A stretch of 64,000 nt of DNA from positions 1 through 64,000 of the forward strand of contig NZ_JABTYE010000011.1 of NCBI RefSeq assembly GCF_013314895.1, read 5' to 3'. Positions 8,868-18,891 of the stretch are shown in pieces; the stretch's first letter is position 1; every line of letters begins with the position of its first letter. The notes beneath the pieces are model-generated. The model searched no databases and was not told the origin of the DNA. It saw only the letters and a program-made list of their open reading frames with translations. This DNA comes from Cupriavidus gilardii (GTDB lineage: Bacteria; Pseudomonadota; Gammaproteobacteria; Burkholderiales; Burkholderiaceae). A program made the position numbers and the translations under genes.

Positions 8868-11800
8868 TCGCCCGGCTCATTCTTGCTTCCATCCGCAACC
8901 GTTTCCTGGTCCTGCTGGTCACGGTCATGCTGACCGCCTGGGGACTGTGGGCCGTGCGCAGCACGCCGCTCGACGCGTTGCCGGACTTGTCCGATGTGCA
9001 AGTGATCATCCGCACGCCGTTTCCCGGCCAGGCGCCACAGATTGTCGAGAACCAGGTCACCTATCCACTGACCACGACCATGCTGTCGGTCCCGGGCGCC
9101 AAGACCGTACGCGGCTACTCGTTCTTCGGTGACTCGTTTGTCTATGTGCTATTCGAGGACGGCACCGACCTGTATTGGGCGCGCTCCCGCGTGCTGGAAT
9201 ATCTGAACCAGGTGCAATCCCGCCTGCCCGGCGCCGCCAAGCCGGCGCTGGGGCCGGACGCCACCGGCGTCGGCTGGATCTACGAGTACACGCTGGTGGA
9301 CAAGACCGGCCAGCACGACCTCAGTCAACTGCGTGCGCTCCAGGACTGGTTCTTGCGCTTCGAGCTGAAATCGCTGCCCAATGTTGCCGAGGTCGCGTCC
9401 CTCGGCGGCATGGTGAAGCAGTTCCAGGTCGTCCTGATGCCGGACCGGCTACGCGCCTACAACCTGTCGCAGGGCAAGGTGCTTACGGCGCTCAAGGGCG
9501 CCAACCAGGAAACCGGCGGCTCGGTGCTGGAATTGGGCGAGGCGGAGTACATGGTCCGGGCCAGCGGCTACCTGAAGACGCTCGATGATTTCCGGCAGAT
9601 CCCGCTGGTGACCAGCGACGCCGGCATCCCGGTGCGGCTGGGCGATGTCGCCACCGTCCAGCTTGGTCCCGAGATGCGGCGCGGCATCGCCGAGCTCGAC
9701 GGCCAGGGAGAGGTCGCCGGCGGTGTCATCGTGATGCGCTCGGGCAAGAACGCGCTGGAAACCATCGAAGCGGTCAAAGCCAAACTCGCCACGCTGCAGA
9801 AGAGCCTGCCGGCAGGCGTCCAGATCGTCACCACGTACGATCGCTCCGCCCTGATCAACCGGGCGGTGGAAAACCTGACCCACAAGCTGATCGAAGAGTT
9901 TATCGTCGTCGCGGTGGTCTGCCTGGTTTTCCTGTTCCACCTGCGCTCCGCGCTGGTTGCCATCGTTTCATTGCCGCTGGGTGTGCTGGCCGCGTTTCTG
10001 GTCATGCGATACCAGGGTGTCAATGCCAACATCATGTCGCTGGGCGGCATCGCCATTGCCATCGGCGCCATGGTCGATGCCGCGGTCGTCATGATCGAGA
10101 ACGCGCACAAGCATCTCGAGCATTGGCATGCGGATAAGCCCGGCCTGGATCTCACCGGCCATGAACGCTGGAGCGTGATCGGCGAGTCGGCGGCTGAGGT
10201 TGGACCGGCGCTGTTCTTCTCGCTGCTGATCATCACGCTGTCATTCATTCCGGTGTTCACGCTGGAGGCGCAGGAGGGCCGACTGTTTTCGCCGCTGGCC
10301 TTTACCAAGACCTACTCCATGGCCGCGGCGGCGGGCCTCTCCGTCACCCTGGTGCCGGTCCTGATGGGCTACATGATCCGTGGCAGGATCCCCACGGAGC
10401 AGTCCAATCCCCTCAGTCGGTGGCTGATTCGCGCCTATCAGCCAGTGTTGGCCAAGGTGCTCACCTACCCGAAGACCACTGTAGCGATCGCGGCAATTCT
10501 GCTCGTCGCGACCGCCTGGCCGATCATGCGAATTGGCGGCGAGTTCATGCCGCCTCTCGATGAGGGTGACCTACTCTACATGCCGTCGGCGCTCCCGGGG
10601 CTGTCCACCGGCAAGGCAGCGCAGTTGCTGCAGCAGACCGACCGCCTAATCAAGACCGTTCCCGAGGTAGCCACCGTGTTTGGCAAGGCCGGCCGCGCCG
10701 ACACGGCGACCGACCCGGCGCCCATCGAGATGTTCGAAACCACCATCCAGTTCAAGCCGCGCGACCAGTGGCGTTCCGGCATGACGACGGACAAGCTGGT
10801 GGAGGAGCTCGACCGCGTGGTGAAGGTGCCCGGCCTGTCCAATATCTGGGTGCCGCCGATCCGCAACCGCATCGACATGCTCGCCACCGGCATCAAGAGC
10901 CCGGTCGGCATTAAGGTGGCGGGCACCGACCTGAAGGAAATTGACCGACTGGCCACGAGGATCGAGGATGCTGTCAAGGCGGTGCCGGGCGTCACCTCTG
11001 CACTCGCCGAACGCCTGTCCGGCGGGCGCTACGTCGATGTCGACATAGACCGGATGGCCGCCGGGCGATATGGGCTCAACATCGAGGATGTCCAGAGCAT
11101 CGTGTCCTCGGCCATCGGTGGCGACAACGTCGGGGAAGTGGTCGACGGGCTGGCGCGCTTTCCGATCAATGTGCGTTATCCACGGGACTACCGCGACTCG
11201 GTGGAACAACTGCGCAGCCTGCCCATTGTCACCGACCGTGGCCAGCATATCACGCTGTCCGACGTGGCGCGCCTCCAGGTGGTGCAAGGACCGCCGATGC
11301 TGCGCAGCGAAAACGCCCGCCTGTCGGGCTGGGTGTACGTCGATATTCGCGGACGTGACCTGCGTTCGGCCGTCCAGGACATGCAGGCCGCCGTGGCCAA
11401 GGCGGTCCCGATGCCAGCGGGCTATTCCCTCAGTTGGTCGGGTCAGTTCGAGTATCTGGAGCGGGCCACCGCGAAGCTGAAGGTGGTGGTGCCGTTCACG
11501 CTGCTGATCATCTTCGTGTTGCTGTACCTGGTGTTCGGCCGTCTCGATGAAGCGCTACTGATCATGGGCACGCTGCCGCTGGCGCTCATCGGCGGATTCT
11601 GGCTGCTTTACTTGCTGGGCTACAACCTTTCGGTAGCGGGGGTTGTCGGCTTTATCGCCCTTGCCGGCGTGGCAGCCGAGTTCGGCGTCATCATGCTGCT
11701 CTACCTGAAGCAAGCCTGGAGCGAACGCGAGGGCCGAGGCGAAACCAGCGTGTCCGCATTGCTGGACGCCATTCAGGAAGGGGCAGTGCTGCGGGTCCGC

Positions 11801-12034
11801 CCCAAGGCCATGACCGTCGCTGTCATTCTTGCCGGCCTGATTCCCATCATGTGGTCGCATGGCACCGGCTCGGAGGTCATGCAGCGCATTGCGGCTCCGA
11901 TGGTTGGCGGCATGGTCACCGCGCCATTGCTTTCCCTGTTTGTTGTGCCGGCGGTGTACTTGCTGATACGCAGACGGCAGGCCGAATCTGTCTCACTTTC
12001 CACCCACCCCTCACTCCCGGAGGAATCACAATGA
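8864..12034 (+). CDS. cusA: Cu(I)/Ag(I) RND efflux pump (CusA/SilA-like)
   Basis: 1056-residue proton-driven inner-membrane transporter of the heavy-metal RND class. TM1 lies at ~13-30, with a second bundle from ~330 and the usual two periplasmic porter domains. TM4 carries [15 protein letters not shown] with the essential Asp. Copper/silver-type features include [14 protein letters not shown] and [17 protein letters not shown], whose Met lines the metal relay in CusA. ATG at 8864 overlaps the cusB stop; the 3' end overlaps cusF. Assembles with CusB and CusC across the envelope. Confidence 0.94.
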   Translation: MIARLILASIRNRFLVLLVTVMLTAWGLWAVRSTPLDALPDLSDVQVIIRTPFPGQAPQIVENQVTYPLTTTMLSVPGAKTVRGYSFFGDSFVYVLFEDGTDLYWARSRVLEYLNQVQSRLPGAAKPALGPDATGVGWIYEYTLVDKTGQHDLSQLRALQDWFLRFELKSLPNVAEVASLGGMVKQFQVVLMPDRLRAYNLSQGKVLTALKGANQETGGSVLELGEAEYMVRASGYLKTLDDFRQIPLVTSDAGIPVRLGDVATVQLGPEMRRGIAELDGQGEVAGGVIVMRSGKNALETIEAVKAKLATLQKSLPAGVQIVTTYDRSALINRAVENLTHKLIEEFIVVAVVCLVFLFHLRSALVAIVSLPLGVLAAFLVMRYQGVNANIMSLGGIAIAIGAMVDAAVVMIENAHKHLEHWHADKPGLDLTGHERWSVIGESAAEVGPALFFSLLIITLSFIPVFTLEAQEGRLFSPLAFTKTYSMAAAAGLSVTLVPVLMGYMIRGRIPTEQSNPLSRWLIRAYQPVLAKVLTYPKTTVAIAAILLVATAWPIMRIGGEFMPPLDEGDLLYMPSALPGLSTGKAAQLLQQTDRLIKTVPEVATVFGKAGRADTATDPAPIEMFETTIQFKPRDQWRSGMTTDKLVEELDRVVKVPGLSNIWVPPIRNRIDMLATGIKSPVGIKVAGTDLKEIDRLATRIEDAVKAVPGVTSALAERLSGGRYVDVDIDRMAAGRYGLNIEDVQSIVSSAIGGDNVGEVVDGLARFPINVRYPRDYRDSVEQLRSLPIVTDRGQHITLSDVARLQVVQGPPMLRSENARLSGWVYVDIRGRDLRSAVQDMQAAVAKAVPMPAGYSLSWSGQFEYLERATAKLKVVVPFTLLIIFVLLYLVFGRLDEALLIMGTLPLALIGGFWLLYLLGYNLSVAGVVGFIALAGVAAEFGVIMLLYLKQAWSEREGRGETSVSALLDAIQEGAVLRVRPKAMTVAVILAGLIPIMWSHGTGSEVMQRIAAPMVGGMVTAPLLSLFVVPAVYLLIRRRQAESVSLSTHPSLPEESQ

Positions 12035-12384
12035 AATACGTCAAAACTCTTGCCATCATGGCTGCTCTCGCTGCCACACCGGCTGCGTTCGCGGCAGGGT
12101 CGATGGACGGCATGGATATGAAGGGCATGGACATGAAGCCGTCAGCCGAAACGAAGCAGGCCCCCCACCCGGTTGCGGCAGAGGTAAAGAAGATCGATGC
12201 GAAGGCAGGGAAAGTTACCCTCAAGCACGGCCCGATCGAAAATCTCGGCATGTCCGCCATGACCATGGCGTTCCCGGTCAAGGATCGCGCTTCGTTGAAG
12301 GACTTCAAGGAAGGTGATGCGGTTACCGCCGTATTCGACACGGTCGACGGCAAGCCGACAGTCGTGGACATGCAGCGCAAGTAA
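12031..12384 (+). CDS. cusF: Periplasmic Cu(I)/Ag(I) chaperone CusF
   Basis: 117 residues: signal peptide (1-22, AAFAAG), a Met-rich linker [14 protein letters not shown], then the small CusF beta-barrel ([29 protein letters not shown]). The His and two Met ligands are present, but the usual Trp before TM is replaced in NLGMSAMTM, so the cation-pi contact may differ. AGGAG ribosome site; overlaps cusA by 4 bases. It is the last gene of the coupled operon and probably hands metal to CusB. Confidence 0.9.
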   Translation: MKYVKTLAIMAALAATPAAFAAGSMDGMDMKGMDMKPSAETKQAPHPVAAEVKKIDAKAGKVTLKHGPIENLGMSAMTMAFPVKDRASLKDFKEGDAVTAVFDTVDGKPTVVDMQRK

Positions 12385-12388
12385 AACT

Positions 12389-12429
12389 CAGGCGGCACCA
12401 CCGCTCGCATCGGGGCAGTGTGCCGCCTG
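12389..12429 (+). terminator. Hairpin after cusF
   Basis: A 10-bp stem CAGGCGGCAC / GTGCCGCCTG around a ~21-base loop begins 5 bases after the cusF stop. There is no downstream T-run, so it is not a classical intrinsic terminator, but its placement suggests 3'-end formation or mRNA protection for the cus operon. Confidence 0.45.
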
Positions 12430-12520
12430 CCATGGCCAAAATCCTCCGTCACGCCGCTTCGGTAGACCTCCGAATGGCGTCGTCGGGATCGAAACCGCTT
12501 TCCATGAACGTTCGGCCACA

Positions 12521-12712
12521 GTGAGCCGCCCACCCTTCGACCTGCCACGTGAAGTCATCGTTGTCATCGTGTTTGCCGTGGCGTTCACGGTGTGTGCTAC
12601 AGGTTCGCTTGCCTGGCATTTTCGTCGCCAGATGCGCATCAAGCGCGGCCTCGAGAATGACAGATCAGGTTCGTCCACGCGACGTCGCATAACTTCAAGA
12701 CGGCGCAAATAG
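12521..12712 (+). CDS. Possible one-helix membrane protein
   Basis: 63 residues from GTG: one hydrophobic helix (about 10-32, VIVVIVFAVAFTVCATGSLAW) and a very basic tail (RRRITSRRRK). The composition fits a small inner-membrane protein with a positive cytoplasmic end. No family is recognised and the start is uncertain. Confidence 0.35.
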   Translation: MSRPPFDLPREVIVVIVFAVAFTVCATGSLAWHFRRQMRIKRGLENDRSGSSTRRRITSRRRK

Positions 12713-12783
12713 TCCTGTCAGATCCCACCTGAGCATTCATGCTGGATGCAGCTTGCGAGCCGGTTTCACCAACGAGAGCGGCT

Positions 12784-13680
12784 TTAGACATCAGCATCGC
12801 GGCCCTGCGAGACGTCTTCGGTGGCCAGACGAACTTGCGGATCCGGTCGTTCAAACGGATAAATCAGTTGCTCGCCGTAGCGGTGCGGCACCGGGTCGCC
12901 TTCGATGCCGATTGCGCCCAGTGGCGCCTGCGGTTGATAGAAGGTACCGAAGAGGTGGTCCCATACCAGCCAGAACTCCCCGAAATTGACCTGCGCGTCC
13001 GCGAAGCGCTCCCGATGGTGCCAGCGATGGAGTTCTGCCACGCCTAACATATACCGCACCGGCCCCAGGCTATAGTCCAGGTTGGCATGCTGGAATGCCA
13101 GATGGACCGCCAGGATTGCGAACCAGCCGGCCACTACCTCGGCCGGCGCGCCTAGTATGCCCAGGACCAGTAAGCCCGGACCCGCCATCAGGGCTGCATG
13201 CAGCGGGTGGCGGCGTTCCCCGTTTAGCCAGTAGAGCCGCCGCGACGAATGATGAATGCTGTGCAGCCGCCACAGAAAGCCGTAGTGGTGGCTGAGCCGA
13301 TGGACGGCATACAGCGACAGGTCCAGTGGCGCCCCTGCGAGTAATACCTGCAACAAGTATGGCCATTCCGCAGGCCACCATAGCTTGGGCCAACCCGTTC
13401 CTTCCCGCAGCACCACGAACCCCAGCACGGCACCGTGCATCACGGCCAAATTCACAACGGCATGGGCGACATCCGCCGGAAAGTCGAGATCCCGCTTTTG
13501 CCACCGTGCATCGAACGGGACAATGCGCTCCAGCCAAGCAACAAGAAATAGCCCGGCGGCGGCCCACAACGCCAGCCAAGCCAGCGGCGTGCCGTGGGAT
13601 GGGGCGACCGAAACCCCTGTGATTACCAGGGCCATGATGGTCGGATAGGCGCCGTACCGCACCACAGAACGCGCTGTCAT
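12784..13680 (-). CDS. Sterol desaturase / fatty acid hydroxylase family membrane protein
   Basis: 298 residues, 4-5 hydrophobic segments, and the three di-iron His clusters of the family: HRLSHH, HSIHHSSRR and HRWHH (with FQHANLDYS between). Members use a membrane di-iron centre to hydroxylate or desaturate lipids; the substrate here is unknown. The ATG at 13680 has a CTGGAG site and is preferred over the upstream TTG. It lies back to back with the CDF gene across a CadR/PbrR-type promoter. A link to metal stress (lipid remodelling) is only inferred from position. Confidence 0.75.
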   Translation of the reverse strand: MTARSVVRYGAYPTIMALVITGVSVAPSHGTPLAWLALWAAAGLFLVAWLERIVPFDARWQKRDLDFPADVAHAVVNLAVMHGAVLGFVVLREGTGWPKLWWPAEWPYLLQVLLAGAPLDLSLYAVHRLSHHYGFLWRLHSIHHSSRRLYWLNGERRHPLHAALMAGPGLLVLGILGAPAEVVAGWFAILAVHLAFQHANLDYSLGPVRYMLGVAELHRWHHRERFADAQVNFGEFWLVWDHLFGTFYQPQAPLGAIGIEGDPVPHRYGEQLIYPFERPDPQVRLATEDVSQGRDADV

Positions 13681-13764
13681 TGCGACTCCAGAGTTCAATT
13701 TCCTCCAGTTTCTCCAAGCGACAGACAGCTAGCTTGAATAAACATGCTGTGTGCGGGCGACGTC

Positions 13765-13795
13765 TTGACTCTATAGCAGGTACGGGGTGTGAAAT
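13765..13795 (+). promoter_or_regulatory. CadR/PbrR-type promoter/operator upstream of the CDF gene
   Basis: TTGACT (13765-13770), exactly 19 bp, TGAAAT (13790-13795). The spacer contains CTATAGCAGGTACGGGGTG, close to the PbrR operator pattern (ACTCTATAG...GGGTG). It lies 46 bp before the CDF start. Confidence 0.8.
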
Positions 13796-13840
13796 TACTC
13801 AGATCTTCTGTGGAAACAGGCGGGTTAACAAAGGAGTTGC

Positions 13841-14473
13841 ATGAACGACCACTTCCCCGACAAAGAACGCCTTGACCTCGACGCGAGTCAGGCGGCCGAC
13901 CGCCGGATTCTGTGGCTGGTACTACTGATTAATGTCAGCCAATGTCTGGCAGGTATGGGCGTGGGCCTTTGGGCGGCGTCCACGGCGGTGCTTGGTGCGG
14001 CTCTGGACAACCTTGCCGACGCGTTGGTGTATGGCGTCAGCCTGTACGCCGTCGGCCGATCGCGAGCCATCAAGGTGCGGGCAGCGCGGCTATCGGGGTG
14101 GCTTTTGATTGGGCTGGCCCTGATGCTATGCGTGGAAGTCCTGCGCCGGTTCTTTGGCGGCGAGGCGCCATTGGGGCCGGCGATGATGGTCATGGCAGCG
14201 ATCAATGCGGCGCTGAACATTATTTGCTTGCGCTTACTGAAACGCCACCGCGGGGAAGACGTCAACTTCAAGGCTTCCGCCATATTCACCAGCAACGACT
14301 CGATTGTGAATCTGGCCATTGTGTTGTCCGGAGCGCTCGTGATGTGGTCGGGCTCCAACCTGCCAGACCTGGTTCTGGGTCTGGTGGTATCTGCGATCGC
14401 CGCTAACGGAGGTCGTGAAATCCTGGTTGACGCGACAGAACATGAGGAAAAGGCCCGTTCCGAGGCAACTTAA
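13841..14473 (+). CDS. Cation diffusion facilitator (CDF) transporter, short form
   Basis: 210 residues with about six membrane helices. The intramembrane metal site is recognisable as two Asp-containing segments: LDNLADALVYG in TM2 and TSNDSIVNLAI in TM5. CDF proteins exchange divalent metal (Zn, Cd, Co, Fe) for protons out of the cytoplasm. It lacks the ~90-residue cytoplasmic domain and the His-rich loop of CzcD. The start is supported by AAAGGAG. The promoter is of CadR/PbrR type, so a Pb/Cd/Zn role is likely. Confidence 0.8.
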   Translation: MNDHFPDKERLDLDASQAADRRILWLVLLINVSQCLAGMGVGLWAASTAVLGAALDNLADALVYGVSLYAVGRSRAIKVRAARLSGWLLIGLALMLCVEVLRRFFGGEAPLGPAMMVMAAINAALNIICLRLLKRHRGEDVNFKASAIFTSNDSIVNLAIVLSGALVMWSGSNLPDLVLGLVVSAIAANGGREILVDATEHEEKARSEAT

Positions 14474-14496
14474 CCTCCGACCAGGAGGCAGAGCCC

Positions 14497-14527
14497 TTGA
14501 CTCTGTATCTACTTTAGGGTGTGAAAT
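14497..14527 (+). promoter_or_regulatory. CadR/PbrR-type promoter/operator upstream of the four-HMA ATPase
   Basis: TTGACT (14497-14502), 19-bp spacer CTGTATCTACTTTAGGGTG, TGAAAT (14522-14527). Same architecture and -10 as the promoter at 13765. It lies 25 bp before the cadA-like start. Confidence 0.82.
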
Positions 14528-14551
14528 TCTGACATATACAGAAAGAGGCGA

Positions 14552-17500
14552 ATGATGAAACTCGACCAAGCCCATGCCGAAAGTGATGCGAGATCAACTC
14601 AAGAAAGGAAGAAGGCGGAGGACCTGAACGGCGCGACATCCGTCTTCCGCATTCCCAACATGGATTGCCGCAACGAAGAAGCGGCAATCCGTGCACGGCT
14701 TGCCAAATTGCCAGCGGTAGAGTCCCTTTCGTTCGACCTTCCCCAGCGCCGCCTCACCGTCCGGCATGGGCTACCGAACCCGGGGCCGTTGCTGGAGGCC
14801 CTCCATGAGATCGGCATGCAAGCATCGATGGAGGACGACGGCGAAGCCGCGGGCAACGCCGCTTGCGGATCCGCGTGCGCTGGATCCTGCGCCGGCAGCC
14901 AGAGCGCTGCGTTAGAAGAGTCAAAAGACACATTCACGATTCCAAACATGGATTGCCGCTCCGAAGAGGCGGCGATCCGCGCGCGGCTGGAGCCGTTGGC
15001 CGGCGTCCGGTCGCTCGAGTTCGACCTACCCGCACGCCAGCTGTCTGTCGTCCACACCTTGTCCTCGGTGGAACCCCTGCTGACGGCGTTGCAATCGATC
15101 GGCATGCAGGCAAGGCTGGGCGAAGACACAACTCCTCCGGGCGCGAATTGCGCAGCGACAACGGAGACTGCCTGCGGTCCCTGCGGCACGCCCCCCGTCT
15201 CCTTCGTCCCTGCAGCCACGGGCAATACCACGCAGTTCCTGATCACAAACATGGACTGCCCCACCGAGGAAGCTTTGATCCGCAAGCGCCTAGGCAAGGT
15301 GGAGGGCATCGAACGCCTCGACTTCGACCTGATGAATCGCCGACTGGAGGTGCAACACCGCCTGCCCGATCCGGCACCGGTCCTCGGCGCACTGCGCGAG
15401 ATCGGCATGCATGCCACGGTCGAGCGCGAGGCAGGGGCAAGTTCCAAGGGACGAGCCACCTACTTGATCGAAAAGATGGACTGCCCGACCGAAGAGGCGC
15501 TGCTGCGCAAGGCGTTGGAAGGCATGCCGGGTGTCAGCAGCCTGCAGTTCAACCTGATGAGCCGGACCCTGACCGTCAGCCATTCGCTGAAGGACGAGGT
15601 GCCAATCACAGCGGCCATTGAGCGACTTGGCATGCAGCCGGTGCTGCGCGACCATAGTCGGCCTGCCCCCGCAGTCACGAGGGACTTTGGCACCGGCATT
15701 TCGAAGGCGGAGTGGCTGCGCATGGGGGCCGCCGGCGTGCTGGCGGTTGGCGCGGAAGTCCTCACATTCGCCGGGATGGGTGAATCGGCATGGCCGGTGG
15801 TGGCCGCGTCGCTGGCGGCCATTGCGTTGGGCGGTATCGAGACCCTGAAGAAAGGCTGGATCGCGCTGCGCACGCTGTCACTGAACATGAACCTCCTGAT
15901 GACGATTGCCGTCATCGGTGCCGCTTTGATCGGCCAGTGGCCGGAAGCCGCCGTGGTGATCTGGCTGTTCGCCATCGCGGAGATGATCGAAGCGCTAAGC
16001 CTGGACCGGGCGCGCAACGCGATTCGCAAGCTGATGGACCTGGCGCCGGAAACCGCACTCGTCCGCCAGGACGACGGTCGCTGGCAAGAGGTCAAGGCCG
16101 AGACAGTGCCGCTTGGAGCCGTCGTGCGCGTTCGTCCCGGCGAACGTATCGCCTTGGATGGGGTCGTGGTGTCGGGCGCATCAGCCATCAACCAGGCGCC
16201 CATCACCGGCGAAAGCATGCCCGTGGAAAAGAACCCCGGCGACACGGTGTTCGCGGGCACGATCAATGAGCGCGGCACATTGGAATTCGAAGTGCACTCG
16301 CGCAAGGGAGAGACCACGCTCGACCGTATCGCGCGCTCGGTCCAGGAAGCCCAAGGCCAGCGCGCGCCGACGCAGCGTTTCGTTGATCGTTTCGCGAGCG
16401 TCTATACCCCCTCTGTCTTTGCGCTGGCGATCGCCATTGCCGTGATCCCGCCGCTGTTCTTTGGGGCGCCTTGGTTCGAATGGGTCTACAAGGCGCTGGT
16501 GATGCTGGTGATTGCTTGTCCCTGCGCCCTGGTGATCTCGACACCGGTGACGGTCGTCAGCGGCCTGGCTGCGGCCGCGCGGCGTGGCATCCTCGTCAAG
16601 GGTGGCCTGTACCTGGAGCAAGGGCGTCTGCTGCGCGCGGTGGCACTGGACAAGACTGGCACCCTTACGCACGGCCGCCCGGCGCTGACCGATACGGTAC
16701 CGACGGGCGCGCTCTCGGAGACGGAAGTGCTGCGCATTGCCGCCAGCCTGGATGCGTTGTCCGAACATCCAGTGGCCACAGCTATCGTCAACGCCTACGG
16801 CGACAAGCCGCACGCCTCAGTGCAACGCTTCGAGGCTCTGGCTGGCCGTGGCGTCAAGGGCGACATCGACGGCCAGACCTACTACGTCGGCAACCACCGC
16901 CTGGCAAATGAGCTTGGCGTGGCCAGCGAGCAGGTCCGCAAGCTGCTGGAGAGCCTGGAAGCGCAGGCCAAGACAGCAGTGGTGCTTGCCACCGATAAGC
17001 AGGCACTGGGTGTCCTGGCAGTTGCCGACACGGTCCGGGACAGCAGCAAGCGTGCGGTAGCGGCGCTCAAGCAGTTGGGCGTAGAGCCGGTGATGCTTAC
17101 CGGCGACAACCGCAAGACCGCGGAAGCGGTGGCCGCCCAGGTGGGCATCACCGACGCGCGCGGCGACCTGCTGCCGCACGACAAGTTGGCTGCGATCGCA
17201 GAGCTTGGCGCGAAGGCGCCGGTAGGCATGGTCGGGGATGGCGTCAACGATGCGCCCGCGCTGGCCAAATCGAACATCGGCTTTGCGATGGGCGCTGCTG
17301 GCACCGACACCGCGATCGAGACCGCCGACGTGGCGCTGATGCAGGACGACCTGCGCAAGCTGCCTGAGTTCATCAAGCTGTCGCGCCGGGTGGGTGGCGT
17401 GCTGAAGGCAAACATCGCCTTCGCGATCGGTACCAAGGCGGTCTTCATGGTGCTGGCCTTCACCGGCCATGCCAGCCTGTGGCTCGCGATTCTTGCCGAC

Positions 17501-17587
17501 ATGGGCGCAAGCCTGGCCGTGGTGTTCAACGGACTGCGCCTGCTGGGGACCAGCCCCTCCACTGAGAGTGACCACCATGCGGGCTGA
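14552..17587 (+). CDS. cadA: Zn/Cd/Pb P1B-type ATPase with four N-terminal HMA domains
   Basis: 1011-residue inner-membrane exporter of divalent soft metals. It has four tandem HMA domains (about 31-91, 127-187, 229-289, 303-363), each with a single-Cys motif: MDCRNEE, MDCRSEE, MDCPTEE, MDCPTEE. Cys-rich linkers lie between domains (CGSACAGSC, CGPCG). The catalytic core follows: TGESMP, ACPCALVIS, DKTGTLTHG, SEHPVA, GDGVNDAPAL. CadA/ZntA pumps usually have one or two HMA domains, so this N-terminus is expanded, probably by duplication in pairs. AGAGG precedes adjacent ATGs (14552 or 14555). Overlaps lspA; could equally be called pbrA. Confidence 0.92.
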   Translation: MMKLDQAHAESDARSTQERKKAEDLNGATSVFRIPNMDCRNEEAAIRARLAKLPAVESLSFDLPQRRLTVRHGLPNPGPLLEALHEIGMQASMEDDGEAAGNAACGSACAGSCAGSQSAALEESKDTFTIPNMDCRSEEAAIRARLEPLAGVRSLEFDLPARQLSVVHTLSSVEPLLTALQSIGMQARLGEDTTPPGANCAATTETACGPCGTPPVSFVPAATGNTTQFLITNMDCPTEEALIRKRLGKVEGIERLDFDLMNRRLEVQHRLPDPAPVLGALREIGMHATVEREAGASSKGRATYLIEKMDCPTEEALLRKALEGMPGVSSLQFNLMSRTLTVSHSLKDEVPITAAIERLGMQPVLRDHSRPAPAVTRDFGTGISKAEWLRMGAAGVLAVGAEVLTFAGMGESAWPVVAASLAAIALGGIETLKKGWIALRTLSLNMNLLMTIAVIGAALIGQWPEAAVVIWLFAIAEMIEALSLDRARNAIRKLMDLAPETALVRQDDGRWQEVKAETVPLGAVVRVRPGERIALDGVVVSGASAINQAPITGESMPVEKNPGDTVFAGTINERGTLEFEVHSRKGETTLDRIARSVQEAQGQRAPTQRFVDRFASVYTPSVFALAIAIAVIPPLFFGAPWFEWVYKALVMLVIACPCALVISTPVTVVSGLAAAARRGILVKGGLYLEQGRLLRAVALDKTGTLTHGRPALTDTVPTGALSETEVLRIAASLDALSEHPVATAIVNAYGDKPHASVQRFEALAGRGVKGDIDGQTYYVGNHRLANELGVASEQVRKLLESLEAQAKTAVVLATDKQALGVLAVADTVRDSSKRAVAALKQLGVEPVMLTGDNRKTAEAVAAQVGITDARGDLLPHDKLAAIAELGAKAPVGMVGDGVNDAPALAKSNIGFAMGAAGTDTAIETADVALMQDDLRKLPEFIKLSRRVGGVLKANIAFAIGTKAVFMVLAFTGHASLWLAILADMGASLAVVFNGLRLLGTSPSTESDHHAG

Positions 17588-18071
17588 TCGCAGCATTGGC
17601 CTGGGTTTCGTATTGGCGGCCCTTATCGTGGCGATGGATATCGGGACGAAAGTAGCCATCGTGGCCTGGGTCGACTACGGTGCAAGCCTCGACTGGCTGC
17701 CCGTCCTCAACGTCGTGCATGTGCTGAACCGAGGTGCCGCCTTCAGTTTTCTGCACGGCGCGGGGGGCTGGCAGCGATATTTTTTCATTGGAATTGCCTT
17801 GGCGGCCTCCGCGTTCCTTGTGTACATGATTCGGCGTACTGGTACCACCGATACCGAGCGGATCAGCTACGGACTGATCTTGGGCGGCGCGTTGGCCAAT
17901 ATGATCGACCGGGTCGCACGCGGAGCGGTGGTCGACTGGATCGATCTTCATTGGGGTTCGTACCATTGGCCGGCCTTCAATGTGGCTGACATCGGCATCA
18001 CACTCGGTGCTGCCTTGATCGTGTTCCATGAGCTCTTCGGCAGAATGCAGGCACGCCCAGCCCGCGGATGA
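17577..18071 (+). CDS. lspA: Lipoprotein signal peptidase (LspA; PbrC-like)
   Basis: 164 residues, four membrane helices, aspartyl protease of the inner membrane that cleaves prolipoprotein signals. The two catalytic Asp motifs are visible: NMIDRVARG...VVDWID and FNVADIGITLG. NRGAAFSFL is the family's conserved periplasmic motif. The ATG at 17577 overlaps the ATPase end by 11 bases. lspA copies linked to lead/cadmium ATPases are known (pbrC); the lipoprotein served is unknown. Confidence 0.9.
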   Translation: MRADRSIGLGFVLAALIVAMDIGTKVAIVAWVDYGASLDWLPVLNVVHVLNRGAAFSFLHGAGGWQRYFFIGIALAASAFLVYMIRRTGTTDTERISYGLILGGALANMIDRVARGAVVDWIDLHWGSYHWPAFNVADIGITLGAALIVFHELFGRMQARPARG

Positions 18072-18891
18072 ACACGAAGCATCCGACAGGCAGCCGCTGC
18101 TGACCATCGGCCGCGGCTGGGCCATTTACATCGGACCGATAGAGGCCGGTCGGTTGCACCGACATCAAGCAGCTCAGTTGGCATGGAGCAAACAGGGGAT
18201 GTTGCTCCTCGAAGGGGCCTGGGGCGGATTGCAGGCCCCGGGACATTTTCTTGCGGCCGGGGTGCCGCATCGTCTCGTAGCGGCCGGCCCGGTGCGCATG
18301 GTGTTTCTCGACCCGACCATGCACAGCGTTTGCCCTACTGGCCGTCGGCCCGCAGCCACGATGGCGCCGAGCCCCGTGCAGGCGGATATGCTGGAACATG
18401 AGCTGGACCGCTGGCTGCGAGGCGCAATGCCGTCTGAAACAGCGAATGTGTCACAACCTGCCACGGAGGCTTCGCGTTGGGCTGCGGTCCTCCAGTGGCT
18501 GGAAACGTCGCTGGAGGGACCCGTGCATGTCGCACATGCCGCCGACGCCGTAGGCCTGTCGTCCTCCCGTTTCATGCATTGGTTCGCGGAGGCGAGCGGA
18601 CTGTCGTTCCGGGCGTACGTGCGTTGGTTGCGCCTGCAGCGTGCGGTGCGCACCCTCTCCGATGGTTGTACGCTCACCGAGGCTGCTCATCTCGCCGGCT
18701 TCGCCGACAGCGCGCACCTGACGCGCACCTTCGTGTCCACATTCGGAGTCCGGCCAGCGCCGCTGCGTGGCGCTCGGATTGTCTGTACGGCACAGTCCAA
18801 ACCTCCATTCACACTGCACGGACTTGAATTTGTCGACACCATCCGGCATGGAGGGCGTCAGACAGGAGCCCAACAAAGGGGAAAAGCATGA
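18028..18891 (+). CDS. AraC-family transcriptional regulator
   Basis: 287 residues: an N-terminal cupin-like sensor part (about 30-110, HRHQAAQLAWS, GVPHRLVAAGPV) and a C-terminal double helix-turn-helix (about 165-260; VGLSSSRFMHWF, TEAAHLAGFADSAHLTRTF). The start overlaps lspA by 44 bases and the stop overlaps cadR (ATGA), so it is embedded in the operon. An AraC regulator between lspA and cadR is unusual; its ligand is unknown. His and acidic residues in the sensor part could bind metal but this is untested. Confidence 0.82.
   Translation: MSSSAECRHAQPADEHEASDRQPLLTIGRGWAIYIGPIEAGRLHRHQAAQLAWSKQGMLLLEGAWGGLQAPGHFLAAGVPHRLVAAGPVRMVFLDPTMHSVCPTGRRPAATMAPSPVQADMLEHELDRWLRGAMPSETANVSQPATEASRWAAVLQWLETSLEGPVHVAHAADAVGLSSSRFMHWFAEASGLSFRAYVRWLRLQRAVRTLSDGCTLTEAAHLAGFADSAHLTRTFVSTFGVRPAPLRGARIVCTAQSKPPFTLHGLEFVDTIRHGGRQTGAQQRGKA

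Noticed and set aside
14863-15621. Long plus-strand frame within the ATPase gene
   Set aside because: Shadow frame of the high-GC ATPase coding sequence.
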